Source: an uncultured Planctomycetia bacterium (lineage in GTDB: Bacteria > Planctomycetota > UBA1135 > GCA-002686595). From it: DNA of 24,048 bases. Location: positions 1-24,048 of the forward strand of contig CALKYE010000117.1 of NCBI GenBank assembly GCA_938003765.1. The letters are read 5' to 3'. The notes beneath the pieces were generated by a model. That model made no database searches and was not told the DNA's origin. It saw only the letters and a program-made list of their open reading frames with translations. Position numbers and translations under genes: made by a program. Positions 1 through 8,100 of this stretch are shown piece by piece. The number at the start of each line of letters is the position of its first letter. Position 1 is the stretch's first letter.

Positions 1-251
1 TGTTCGTCGGCGCGGGCACGCGCTGGCCGGGCGAGCTCACCAAGCTCTCCCATCCAGCGAACGGCCTCTACAACGCGGTGCGGAGCAGCGTGAAAGGCGC
101 TTCGTGCGGCTGCGCGACGGTATTCGGCGCCGCGGAGTCCGCACAGGCCTGTGGAACGGCATTGCTCACCGACAAGCCGCTCGATGGCACGCCGGGGCTG
201 TCCAACCTGCACGGCTACTTGTCGGCGGGCTGGAGCACGCTCGTCTTCTGA
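1..251 (+). CDS. DsrE-like family protein, C-terminal fragment (5' end outside window)
   Basis: The frame starting at base 3 is open from the window edge to a TGA at 249-251 and gives the last 82 residues of a protein. The fragment has a hydrophobic beta-strand start (FVGAGTRWP), then L-Y-x-x-V, a V-K-G-A-S-C-G-C-A segment with two cysteines, F-G-A, a short A-C-G-T-A-L-L, a G-T-P-G-L-S turn and an aromatic end (GWSTLVF). I recall this order from small DsrE/DsrF-like proteins, which are cytoplasmic sulfur-relay or oligomeric alpha/beta proteins with a C-A-x-x-F-G element. The assignment is from memory of the pattern only. A strong GC hairpin begins 12 bases after the stop. Without the N-terminal half the family call stays tentative; a hypothetical protein is the fallback. 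Confidence 0.5.
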   Translation, partial: FVGAGTRWPGELTKLSHPANGLYNAVRSSVKGASCGCATVFGAAESAQACGTALLTDKPLDGTPGLSNLHGYLSAGWSTLVF

Positions 252-262
252 ATCCCTCCGAC

Positions 263-291
263 GGCGGGAGAGCCTCGCGCGCTCTCCCGCC
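263..291 (+). terminator. GC-rich perfect hairpin, likely terminator of the DsrE-like gene
   Basis: An 11-bp perfect inverted repeat (GGCGGGAGAGC at 263-273, GCTCTCCCGCC at 281-291) encloses a 7-base loop. It starts 12 bases after the stop at 251 and ends 25 bases before the next start. No T-run follows, so it is an atypical intrinsic terminator or an mRNA 3'-end stabiliser. Confidence 0.6.
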
Positions 292-316
292 AACGCATCC
301 GCGCGCTTCGACGACC

Positions 317-910
317 ATGACGCACAAGTACCTGGAACTGGCTTTCACTCCGGCAGTCCTCGCGGCGCAGAAGCGCTCCTACGGCCGCGCGGCGAAGTTG
401 CGCGGCGAGTCCGAGCGCGACGTGCTCGGTCCCGCGGAGCGCGAGTTCATCGCGGCGCGCGACAGCTTCTACCTGGGCACGGTGAACGCCGACGGCTGGC
501 CGTACATCCAGCACCGCGGCGGCGAGCGCGGGTTCCTGCGCGTGCTCGACGAGCGCACGCTGGCCTTCGCCGACTTGCGCGGCAATCGCCAGCTCATGAG
601 CACCGGCAACCTGGCGGACAACCCGCGCGTGTCGCTGTTCCTGATGGACTATCCGCAGCGCGCGCGGCTCAAGGTGTGGGGCGAAGCGCGCGTGTTCGAG
701 GCCGCCGACCACCCCGAGTGGATCGCGAAGGTCTCGAGCGGCGCGGAGCGGGTCCCGATCGAGCGCGTGTTCGTGATCGACGTCGCGGCGTTCGACTGGA
801 ACTGCCCGCAGCACATCACGCCGCGCTACAGCGAGGACGAGGTCCGCGAGGTGCTCGCTCCGCTGCGCGAACGCATCGCCGAGCTGGAGCGCCAGCTCGC
901 CGCCCGCTGA
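317..910 (+). CDS. Pyridoxamine 5'-phosphate oxidase-like FMN-binding protein
   Basis: This encodes 197 residues of the PNPOx-like split-barrel flavoprotein group. Residues 42-130 carry the core: E-F-I-A-A-R-D-S-F-Y-L-G-T-V, then D-G-W-P-Y-I-Q-H-R-G-G, an L-A-F-A-D-L-R-G-N-R-Q strand-turn, D-N-P-R-V-S-L-F and K-V-W-G-E-A-R-V. The pattern resembles predicted flavin-nucleotide-binding proteins related to PdxH, but the residues specific to genuine PdxH are not evident, so substrate and reaction are unknown. The C-terminus (174-197) is a charged helix, possibly a short coiled coil. The frame is open upstream to 104, but that would overlap the preceding gene and its hairpin, so ATG 317 is preferred; no clear Shine-Dalgarno is visible. 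It is convergent with the pseudouridine synthase gene with only five bases between the stops. Confidence 0.85.
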   Translation: MTHKYLELAFTPAVLAAQKRSYGRAAKLRGESERDVLGPAEREFIAARDSFYLGTVNADGWPYIQHRGGERGFLRVLDERTLAFADLRGNRQLMSTGNLADNPRVSLFLMDYPQRARLKVWGEARVFEAADHPEWIAKVSSGAERVPIERVFVIDVAAFDWNCPQHITPRYSEDEVREVLAPLRERIAELERQLAAR

Positions 911-915
911 AAGCG

Positions 916-1983
916 TCAGCTCTCGCGGTCGCGCGCGGCGAGGAACGCCTGCATGTCCGCGGCCAGCGGACTGGTCACCTCGACGCGCTCGCCGCTCGTG
1001 GGCTGGTGGAACACGAGCCGGTGGTGGTGCAGCGCCTGTCGCGGCAGCTCGAGCTTGACGATGTCGTCGGGAGTGAGCTCGCCGTCGTTGTAGCGCTGGA
1101 AGTACTCCTCGCCGTAGCCGTAGAGCTTGTCGCCGATCAGCGGATGCCCGATCGCCTCCATGTGGACGCGGATCTGGTGCTGGCGGCCGGTGTAGAGCTT
1201 GCACAGGACGAGCGCGCAGCCGCGGTGCCGGCTGAGCACGCGCCATGCGGTCTTGGCTTCGTCGCCATCGATGCGACAGGCCATCTTGAGGCCGATCGAA
1301 CTGCCGCGCGCCGAGCCGATCGGCAGTTCACACAGGCCGCTTTCGCTGCGCGGATGACCCTGCACGATCGCGAGGTACTCCTTCTCGACCTCGTGCTCCT
1401 CGAACTGACGGCGCACTTCGGCGTGCGCCTGCGGGTGCAGTCCGATCAGCACGATGCCGCTCGTCTCGCGGTCGATGCGGTGGCACAGCCGCGGACGCGC
1501 GCTGCGCTCGATCTTGTCGGCGCCGTAGCGCGCGTGGATGCGCTGGATCACCGAGTCGCTCATGTGCCGCCCCGAGGGGTGCACGGGCAGCATCGGCGGC
1601 TTGTCGACGGCGAGCACGTCGCGGTCCTCGTACAGGTTCGAGAGCTCGTCCTCGATCGAAGGCGTGACCTCGATGCGCAGCCCCTCGGGCACGACGACCA
1701 CGACGCGACTCTTGTCGCGCAGGCGCCGGCTGGCCTTGCGCTCCTGCGCCAACTCGCCGCTCCCGCGCGGCTTGTCGGGCGTCGTGAAGTCGACGTAGAC
1801 GTAGCCCTCGTCGATCAGGTTCTGGATCGAGTTGCGCGAGCGCCACGGCATGTGCAACGCGAGGAACCGGTCGAGCCGGATCTCGACCTCCTCGGCGCGC
1901 ATCTGCAAGTCGCTGGCGCGCACGAAGAGCTCCACCTGCTCGAGCGGTTTGGAGAGGTCGCGGTCTTTCGGGAGCAGGCGCAT
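916..1983 (-). CDS. RluA-family pseudouridine synthase
   Basis: This encodes 355 residues. It isomerises uridine to pseudouridine in rRNA or tRNA in the cytoplasm. An S4-like RNA-binding domain covers about residues 33-66 (E-I-R-L-D-R-F-L ... N-L-I-D-E-G-Y-V-Y-V-D). The catalytic RluA domain follows from about 118 (Y-E-D-R-D-V-L-A-V-D-K-P). Signature motif H-R-I-D-R-E-T-S-G spans 168-176 with the catalytic Asp at 171, and L-Y-T-G-R-Q-H-Q-I-R-V-H at 263-274 and H-P-L-I-G-D-K-L-Y-G near 280-289 are also typical. Length fits RluC/RluD-like enzymes; the exact RNA target cannot be told. The frame is open far upstream to 2427, but that stretch is low-complexity and antisense to the dehydrogenase gene; ATG 1983 gives the normal N-terminus. 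The next gene is divergent with a 105-bp gap. Confidence 0.93.
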   Translation of the reverse strand: MRLLPKDRDLSKPLEQVELFVRASDLQMRAEEVEIRLDRFLALHMPWRSRNSIQNLIDEGYVYVDFTTPDKPRGSGELAQERKASRRLRDKSRVVVVVPEGLRIEVTPSIEDELSNLYEDRDVLAVDKPPMLPVHPSGRHMSDSVIQRIHARYGADKIERSARPRLCHRIDRETSGIVLIGLHPQAHAEVRRQFEEHEVEKEYLAIVQGHPRSESGLCELPIGSARGSSIGLKMACRIDGDEAKTAWRVLSRHRGCALVLCKLYTGRQHQIRVHMEAIGHPLIGDKLYGYGEEYFQRYNDGELTPDDIVKLELPRQALHHHRLVFHQPTSGERVEVTSPLAADMQAFLAARDRES

Positions 1984-2088
1984 CGAACACGCCAGTCTAC
2001 GCCGCGCGCGCCGTCCGCTGGGTCGCTCGCCTTCGAGCGGCGTCGCGAGCGCGAATCGACGCTCGGCGCGGGCGCTACGCTGACGCGC

Positions 2089-2946
2089 ATGATCACGATT
2101 CTCGGCGCAGGGTTGCTCGGTTCGGGTTTCGCGCGCGGGTTGCGCGCCAAGGGTGAGTCGGTTCGCGTTTGGAACCGCTCGCACGAGAAGGCGCGCGCGC
2201 TCGCGTCCGTCGGCGCCGAGCCGAGCGACGATCCCGCGTCCGCAGTGCGCGGCGCCGCCCGCACGCACGTCGTGGTGTCCGACGACGACGCGGTGGACCA
2301 GGTGCTCGCCGCCGCCGCGCCGGGCTTCGCACCCGGCGCGTTGGTCATCGACCACACGACGACTTCGACGCGGGGCGCGCTCGAACGCACGGCCCGCTGG
2401 CGCGAGCGCGGCGTGATCTATCAGCACGCGCCGGTCTTCATGGGCCCGCAGAACGCGGCGGAGGCCACGGGCGTGATGCTGCTCTCCGGCGACCGCGAGA
2501 GCGTGGCGCGCGTCTCACCGTTGCTCGCGCCCATGACGGGCAAGCTCGTCGACCTCGGGCCGCGCGTCGACGCCGCTGCGGCGTTCAAGCTGCTGGGGAA
2601 CCTGTTCCTCATCGCGCTCTCGGCGGGCTTCACGGACATGCTCGCGCTCGCGAAGGCGATGGACGTGCCTCCGGTCCAGGCCGCGAGCCTGTTCGAACAC
2701 TTCCATCCCGGCGCCTCCGTTCCCGCGCGCATGAAGCGCATGCTCGACGCGGACTACGACCGCCCGAGTTGGGAGCTCGCCATGGCGCGCAAGGACGCGC
2801 GCTTGATGCAAGCGGAGGCCGATCGCGCCGGCATCGCGCTCACGATGCTGCCAAGCTTCGCCGCGCTCATGGATCGCTTCCTGGCGAGCGGACACGCGCA
2901 CTCGGATTGGACCGTCGTCGCCAAGGACCTCGTCGGCCCGCGGTGA
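2089..2946 (+). CDS. NAD(P)-dependent beta-hydroxyacid dehydrogenase-like oxidoreductase
   Basis: This encodes 285 residues of the 3-hydroxyisobutyrate dehydrogenase / 6-phosphogluconate dehydrogenase-like superfamily. The N-terminal Rossmann fold opens with the dinucleotide loop G-A-G-L-L-G-S-G at residues 6-13, followed by V-W-N-R-S at 27-31, where an Arg after the second strand suggests NADP preference. V-I-D-H-T-T-T-S-T at 86-94 takes the place of the family's D-x-S-T substrate loop. The family catalytic lysine is K167, with N171 four residues later. The C-terminal all-helical domain runs from about 165. The family reduces or oxidises small carboxylic-acid substrates; some members are imine reductases. 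The substrate is not predictable. No Shine-Dalgarno is obvious at ATG 2089. The gene converges on the beta-helix protein gene, with a hairpin between. Confidence 0.88.
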   Translation: MITILGAGLLGSGFARGLRAKGESVRVWNRSHEKARALASVGAEPSDDPASAVRGAARTHVVVSDDDAVDQVLAAAAPGFAPGALVIDHTTTSTRGALERTARWRERGVIYQHAPVFMGPQNAAEATGVMLLSGDRESVARVSPLLAPMTGKLVDLGPRVDAAAAFKLLGNLFLIALSAGFTDMLALAKAMDVPPVQAASLFEHFHPGASVPARMKRMLDADYDRPSWELAMARKDARLMQAEADRAGIALTMLPSFAALMDRFLASGHAHSDWTVVAKDLVGPR

Positions 2947-2972
2947 CGCGAGCGGCGCGCCGGTCGACACGC

Positions 2973-3004
2973 GGCGCGCTCGTGGACAGACGCTCGAGCG
3001 CGCC
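2973..3004. terminator. Hairpin between convergent genes, possible bidirectional terminator
   Basis: A perfect 10-bp inverted repeat (GGCGCGCTCG at 2973-2982, CGAGCGCGCC at 2995-3004) with a 12-base loop fills most of the 57-bp gap between the dehydrogenase stop (2946, plus) and the beta-helix stop (3004, minus). Being symmetric it could serve both genes. There is no T-tract on either strand. Confidence 0.5.
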
Positions 3005-4863
3005 TACGGCCGGAAGAGGAATCGCACAGCGCTCGACAGAGCCGTACCAGACGCTGAACCCGGATCGCGGAACCAGAACTGCGCGTGCAGGTTCACGAAC
3101 GGAGGGATCGCCAACGCGCTCGTGTACGCGCTCGTCCAGCGGAAGGAGAAGCTGCCCGCGCAGCCAGTCGATCCACCCACGGTGCTGCTCGTCTGGAGCG
3201 GCGTGCGCACGAACGGCGGAGCGACGCACAGCACGCCGCCCTGGAACGGCGCAGCAGCCGGCTGCTGCCCCCAGAACATGTGGCCGTTCCGCCCCTCGGG
3301 CACGTTGAAGGCGTGCAACTCGAACAAGCCGCTCGAGAGGTAGGGCTGCGCGGCGCCGGCGACCACATAGGGCGCGCAGGCCGCGCCAGTCAGGTCGGAG
3401 AGGCAGTACGTGAGCGGACCGACGGACGGATCGCCGTAGTAGGGCTGCGCGCCTAGATCGGCCCGCGTGCCGTCGAGGTCCGGCGCGGCGGTGGGATCGC
3501 CTGCGTCGATGCACGGCGAGCCAGCGGTGAGGTACGGCGTCAGGAGGAGCCCGAACTGGAACAGCGGGTCGGCGGCGATGTTGCCGACACCGGGAGCGCC
3601 GCCCTCGACGTCGCTCCAGGTCGCCGCGCAGTTGGACAGCGTGCTCGCCGTCGGGAGATTGCCCCACACGATCGAACCGGTGAGCGTCGCATCGGCCGCC
3701 GCTGCGCCGACTCCGGCGTTCGCATCGCACTCGTTCGCGTAGAACGTGCAGGAGCTCGCACTGCCGCCGCGCATCGCTCCGCCTTTCGCACCGCCGGCCG
3801 GGCCTGACAGCGCGCGGTTCCTCACGAAGGAACTCGACTCGAGGCTCGCGTTCGCGCCAGCCGAGCACCACAGCGCGCCCCCGGAGCCATCCAAAGCCGC
3901 CAGACTCTGCGCGTAGTTGTCGACGAAGTGACTGCGCTCGACCGACAGGCTCGCGCCGCCGTCGACGTGGATCGCGCCGCCGCGCGCGGAGCTGTTGTTC
4001 TCGAACTGACAGCGCTCGATCAGCGCCGTTCCGCCCGCCAGCGCGAGTCCTCCGCCGAGGTGATCGTCCCAGGATGCGTTGTCGCGCACGGTGCTGTCGA
4101 CGATGCGCACCGTCGAAGCGCTCGCGAACAAGCAGCCGCCATCGTCGGCGATCGCACGGTTGCCTGCGAGCGAGCTGTTCGAGATGTCGAGCACTGCGTT
4201 GAACACAGCCAGCGCTCCGCCTCGGCCCAGCGCGGTCCACGACGAGCGCACCGCGCACTGGTCGAGCCGCAGCGTCGAATCTGCGGCGTACAGCGCTCCG
4301 CCGTCGCCATCGGCCGTGCAGGAGTCGATCGTCGTGCGCACGAGCTGCAGCGTTCCGTTCGCGACCACGGCCGCTCCGCCGCCCTTGAACTGCAAGCTTG
4401 TCACGCCGCCGCAGGCCACGATCAAGCTGTCGCGCACGAGCCCGACGCTTCCCGAGCACACCACGCCGCCGCCTTCCGTGAAGTCGCCGGGATAGCCGCC
4501 GATGATCGTGAAGCCGCTCAGCGACGCGCCGGCCGACTCGCCGTCGACGAACTGCACGGCGCTCTGCGACAGCCCCGTAGCGTCGATGATCGATGACGCG
4601 ACGCCCGCGCCGCGGACCTGCACCGACTTGCCGAAGTAGCGCACGCTCTCGCCGTAGACCCCCGGTCCGACCACGATCACGTCGCCGCTGACCGTGCTCG
4701 GCTGGAGGAGCGCGTGCTGAATGCTCGCGTACGGCTGCGCCTGCGTGCCGGCGCCCGGCGGAGCGGCGAACGCGTCGACATACCAGGTGGTCTGACCGAG
4801 CGCCTGCGGAGCCAGAACGGTCAACAGCGCGAGCCAAGACAGCGATTGCGAGCCGTGAGGCAT
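3004..4863 (-). CDS. Secreted right-handed parallel beta-helix protein with shared C-terminal module
   Basis: This encodes 619 residues. The N-terminus is a signal peptide (hydrophobic 9-22, cleavage probably after A-L-G-Q, residue 24). Then comes T-W-Y-V-D, the usual entry to right-handed beta-helix surface proteins, and P-Y-A-S-I-Q-H-A near 44-51. Residues 60-400 hold irregular rungs with repeated G-G-A/G-G-G turns, S-x-F/N motifs and D-S-x-V/I-x-x-N, as in Pel/Pmp-type beta-helices. Residues 431-476 carry the common ending D-P-L-F ... G-S-P-C-I-D-A-G-D ... D-L-D-G-T-R-A-D-L-G-A. A separate module, 483-619, begins Y-C, contains N-G-H-M-F-W, L-C-V-A-P-P-F-V-R-T-P and W-F-R-D-P, and ends F-R-P; it matches the end of the propeller protein in this window. 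Function is unknown: adhesin or polysaccharide-binding are possibilities. The gene is divergent from the first ECF gene, 240 bp away. Confidence 0.85.
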   Translation of the reverse strand: MPHGSQSLSWLALLTVLAPQALGQTTWYVDAFAAPPGAGTQAQPYASIQHALLQPSTVSGDVIVVGPGVYGESVRYFGKSVQVRGAGVASSIIDATGLSQSAVQFVDGESAGASLSGFTIIGGYPGDFTEGGGVVCSGSVGLVRDSLIVACGGVTSLQFKGGGAAVVANGTLQLVRTTIDSCTADGDGGALYAADSTLRLDQCAVRSSWTALGRGGALAVFNAVLDISNSSLAGNRAIADDGGCLFASASTVRIVDSTVRDNASWDDHLGGGLALAGGTALIERCQFENNSSARGGAIHVDGGASLSVERSHFVDNYAQSLAALDGSGGALWCSAGANASLESSSFVRNRALSGPAGGAKGGAMRGGSASSCTFYANECDANAGVGAAAADATLTGSIVWGNLPTASTLSNCAATWSDVEGGAPGVGNIAADPLFQFGLLLTPYLTAGSPCIDAGDPTAAPDLDGTRADLGAQPYYGDPSVGPLTYCLSDLTGAACAPYVVAGAAQPYLSSGLFELHAFNVPEGRNGHMFWGQQPAAAPFQGGVLCVAPPFVRTPLQTSSTVGGSTGCAGSFSFRWTSAYTSALAIPPFVNLHAQFWFRDPGSASGTALSSAVRFLFRP

Positions 4864-5000
4864 GGGAATGTGCGCGGGAAGCAGGGTCGAGCAGCGAGAC
4901 GCCGAGCGCGGGTCGTGGGCCGGCCGACTCGTCGTCGCGAGCAGAGTCTTCAGGTTCAGGAATCCAGAGTAATCGAGCGCCTGAACAGCGCTGAGGCGCG

Positions 5001-5070
5001 GCGTCGCCACACGCGACGCAGACCGCCGGAGGAAGCGCGAGCCGCTTCCGCACAAATCCGCGAATCGCGG
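5001..5070. promoter_or_regulatory. Cluster of three inverted repeats in the divergent beta-helix/ECF control region
   Basis: Within the 240-bp divergent gap (4864-5103) lie GCGTCG/CGACGC (5001-5006, 5014-5019), GGAAGCG/CGCTTCC with a 5-base loop (5031-5037, 5043-5049), and a near-perfect palindrome CCGCGA-A-TCGCGG (5058-5070) that ends 33 bp before the ECF start. A weaker 7-bp pair GTTCAGG/CCTGAAC sits at 4954-4960 and 4980-4986. These may be operators or leader-RNA hairpins; I cannot place a promoter confidently. Confidence 0.4.
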
Positions 5071-5092
5071 TGACACTTGGCCTCCCCGTTTC

Positions 5093-5097
5093 GAGGA
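5093..5097 (+). promoter_or_regulatory. Shine-Dalgarno deciding the ECF start
   Basis: GAGGA at 5093-5097 stands six bases before ATG 5104. It supports 5104 over the in-frame TTG at 5077, which has no such site and would only add nine residues. Confidence 0.6.
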
Positions 5098-5103
5098 CGG
5101 GCC

Positions 5104-8100
5104 ATGCACGACACGCGGCTCGAACGACTCTTCGAACAGTTCCGAAGGCACGGCGACGTCGCGGCGCTCGGCGAGGTGTTCGACGCGACCTCGCCCGAGC
5201 TGCTGCGCGTGGCGATGGCGCTCGTGCGCGAGCCGACCCAAGCCGACGACCTGTTGCAGCAGACATTTCTGACGGCGATCGAGCGCGCCGGTCGCTACGA
5301 GGCGGGCAGACGGCTCGTGCCATGGCTCCTCGGGATCCTGGCGCACCACGCGCGCGAGCAACGCCGCGTCGCGCGCCGCGCCGTGGACGCGGAGCGAATG
5401 CTGCGTCCGGCGCCGCGGACACCGCAGGAAGCGTTGCTCGACGCAGAGATCGAGCAGGCCCTCGCGCGCGCCTTCAGCGAGCTCTCCGCGCGCGATCGTT
5501 TCGTGCTCGAGGCCTACCTCGTGCACGACAAGGGCGCGGCCGAGATCGCGCACGAACTCGGCGGCTCGCCCGGCGCGGTGCGCATGCAGATCCACCGCGG
5601 CCTCGAGCGTTTGCGCAGGGTCCTCCCGGCGAGCCTCGCGATCGGCGCAGCAGGCGCGGCCCTGTCGACGCGCGGACTCGAGACCGTTCGCGCGACAGTC
5701 CTGAGCGCCGCCGAACGCGCCGTCGGATCGCTCGACCCGCACTCAAGCGTGCAGCGCCCCGTCCGCGCGAGGCCGCAACTCCAGACGTTGCGTGTGCTCT
5801 CGAGTAAGCAGGCGATCGGAACAGCGCTGGCGCTCGCGTTGTGCGCGTTGTTGGCGACTTGGTTGGGTCTGGCGCGGGGGGCGCGCGTCGACACCAGCAG
5901 CGAGAGCGCGGATGCGGGTCGAACGGCGGCGCCCTCCGACCCGCTCCAGCGCGGATCCGATCGCGACGAGTTGGTCGTGGCCGCGCGCCAAGAGGTGGGG
6001 AGCGCCGCTTCCGACTCGGCGCGTGACCCGCAGCTGGGCGCGCTGCGTGGACGCTTGCTGGAACACGACGGCGCTCCGATCGCGGGCAAACGCGTCGATC
6101 TGCTCGAGCTCGACGAACGGGCGGTGTTCAAGCGCCTGCCGATCGGTGGCGACGTCGCCTCGCCGCCGCTGTTGGTTGCACAAACGACGAGCGACATCGA
6201 CGGCGTGTTCGTGCTGAGCGGCGCGAAGACGTTCCGCGCGCTGCATGCGCTGGGGATCGACCTGGGCGGATCGCGTCCGAGCGTGCGCGTGCTCGACGCC
6301 GCGTTCGCCGCTGGCGAGTGCGTCGACATCGGCGACATCGTGCTCGCGCCGACCGGCGTGCTGCGCGGGCGTGTCACAGATCCGCACGGCCTCCCCATCG
6401 CAGGCGCGCGTGTGCGAGCAGGCCAGCTCTCGGAATGGATCGCGCAACTGGGGCTGTACGAACTCGGGCCCGACACCGCGATCGGAGAGCTGCGCGCCGT
6501 CGGCGAGGGCGAAGCGCTGCAACTGCGCTCCTGGTTCGAGGTCCCCGCATGGCTGGCGGAACTCGAAGAGCTGCTCCCGCTGGTCGCGACGCGCACGGAC
6601 GCACGCGGCGAGTTCGTGTTCCCACACGCCCCGGCGACTCGCTTGAAGCTGCTGATCGATCGCCCAGGCCGCGCAACGGTGCTGGCGGCGACTCCAGAGT
6701 TGGACGACGGCGATGAGCTCGACGTCGGCGCGCTCACGCTCGACGACGGACGCACGCTCGCCGGCCGCGTGCTCGACTCGACCGGACGACCCGTCGTCGG
6801 CGCGCAGGTGCGCGGCGGACGCGCAGACGGAGATGGCTCGACTGCAGTGTTCGGACCGCTGCACACCACCGATGCAGGCGGACGCTTCCGCATCACGGGG
6901 CGCTCGACGTTGGCCGGGAGCATCGTGATCGCGCGACGCGAGACGTCGTCGCCGTGGACGATCCGCTTCGCGGAGGGCGAGTCGATCGAGCTGCGACTGG
7001 GTAGCGAGTTCGAGCTGCAGGTGACGCTCGTCGATCCGGCGGGTGCGCCGATCGAGGCGCCAGCGTTCGAACTCACCCCAGGCTCCGAGCCCATCCCCCT
7101 GGGCGCGTTCACCGCGGCGCGCGCCACCGTCCCCGCGACGTCACTGGGGAACGGCCGCTGGAGCCTGGGGATGCGGCCGCGAGGCGAGTACGTCCTTCGC
7201 GTCGGCGCAGCAGGCTTCGCGCAGAAGACGTCGACCTGCCTCGTTCCCTGCGCGACGCCGCTCGAGCTGGTCCTCGATCCGACGGTCGCGACCGAAGTCC
7301 GCGTGGTCGCGGAGAGCGGCGGCGCGCCGATCGCCGGCGCAGTCGTGACCGTCGAGAGTTCGAACGATCGCGAGGGACACATCGCAACGGGGACCACAGA
7401 CCCCGAGGGAGGCGTCGTGCTCGAGCTTCCGGCGCGCGCGGAACGGAGGATGTTGCTGCGAGCCCAGCACTCGCGCTTTGCTCCACGCGCAGCGCCGTTG
7501 GGCGATCCGCGCGCGCCGATGACGTTGGAGCTCGGCGAGGGCGGCGCCGTCGTCGCCCGCGCTGATCGCGCTGCGTTCGGCGGTCGACGTCACACGCTGA
7601 TTCTGCAGCACCGAGGCGTCGCGCCGCTCTTGGAGGGCGGCTTCCCCATGTTCGCGGCGTTCGGCGTCGATGGCGTTGCGAGGCGAGACCGCCTTCCGGT
7701 CGGCCAGTGGACTTGGAGCGTCGTCGAGTCGCTCCTCCCCGGCGAAGCGCTCGCCCATTCCGGTGAACGGGAGACTCAGTGGATGATCGCGCGCGGAGAG
7801 TTCGAGTTGCACGAGGGTGAGACCCTCCAGCTCGAGGTCGGCGCGCCTGCGGCGTCCCGGCAGCGACGTGGCTCGGCCGCCGGCAGCGTGTACGGCAGCG
7901 TGCGAGTGAACGGCGCGCCAGCCGACGACGTGGATCTCTACCTGACATCGATGACCGCCGGCGTGTTGTCCAACCAAGTGCAGACGAAGCCCGACGTCGG
8001 GGCGTTCCGGTTCGAAGCCGTCGAGGCCGGCAGCTACTTCCTCACCGCGGCTATCGCGCGCGACGGGCTGTTCAGCCAACTCGGTTCACAGCGGTTCGAG

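Noticed and set aside
151..2946. A 931-codon open frame that spans the PNPOx, pseudouridine synthase and dehydrogenase genes
   Set aside because: Only its last 285 residues are a recognisable protein; the rest is Arg/Ala-rich out-of-frame or antisense reading of the genes there.
5071..5090. TGACACTTGG-type sequence considered as a sigma-54 promoter before the ECF gene
   Set aside because: It lacks the conserved TGGCAC and correctly spaced TTGC elements.
2867..5422. An 851-codon minus-strand frame and a 912-codon frame reaching 5742 over the beta-helix gene
   Set aside because: The first is Arg-rich and in another frame. The second contains the real beta-helix gene, but its extension beyond 4863 is antisense to the ECF gene and lies upstream of the signal peptide.
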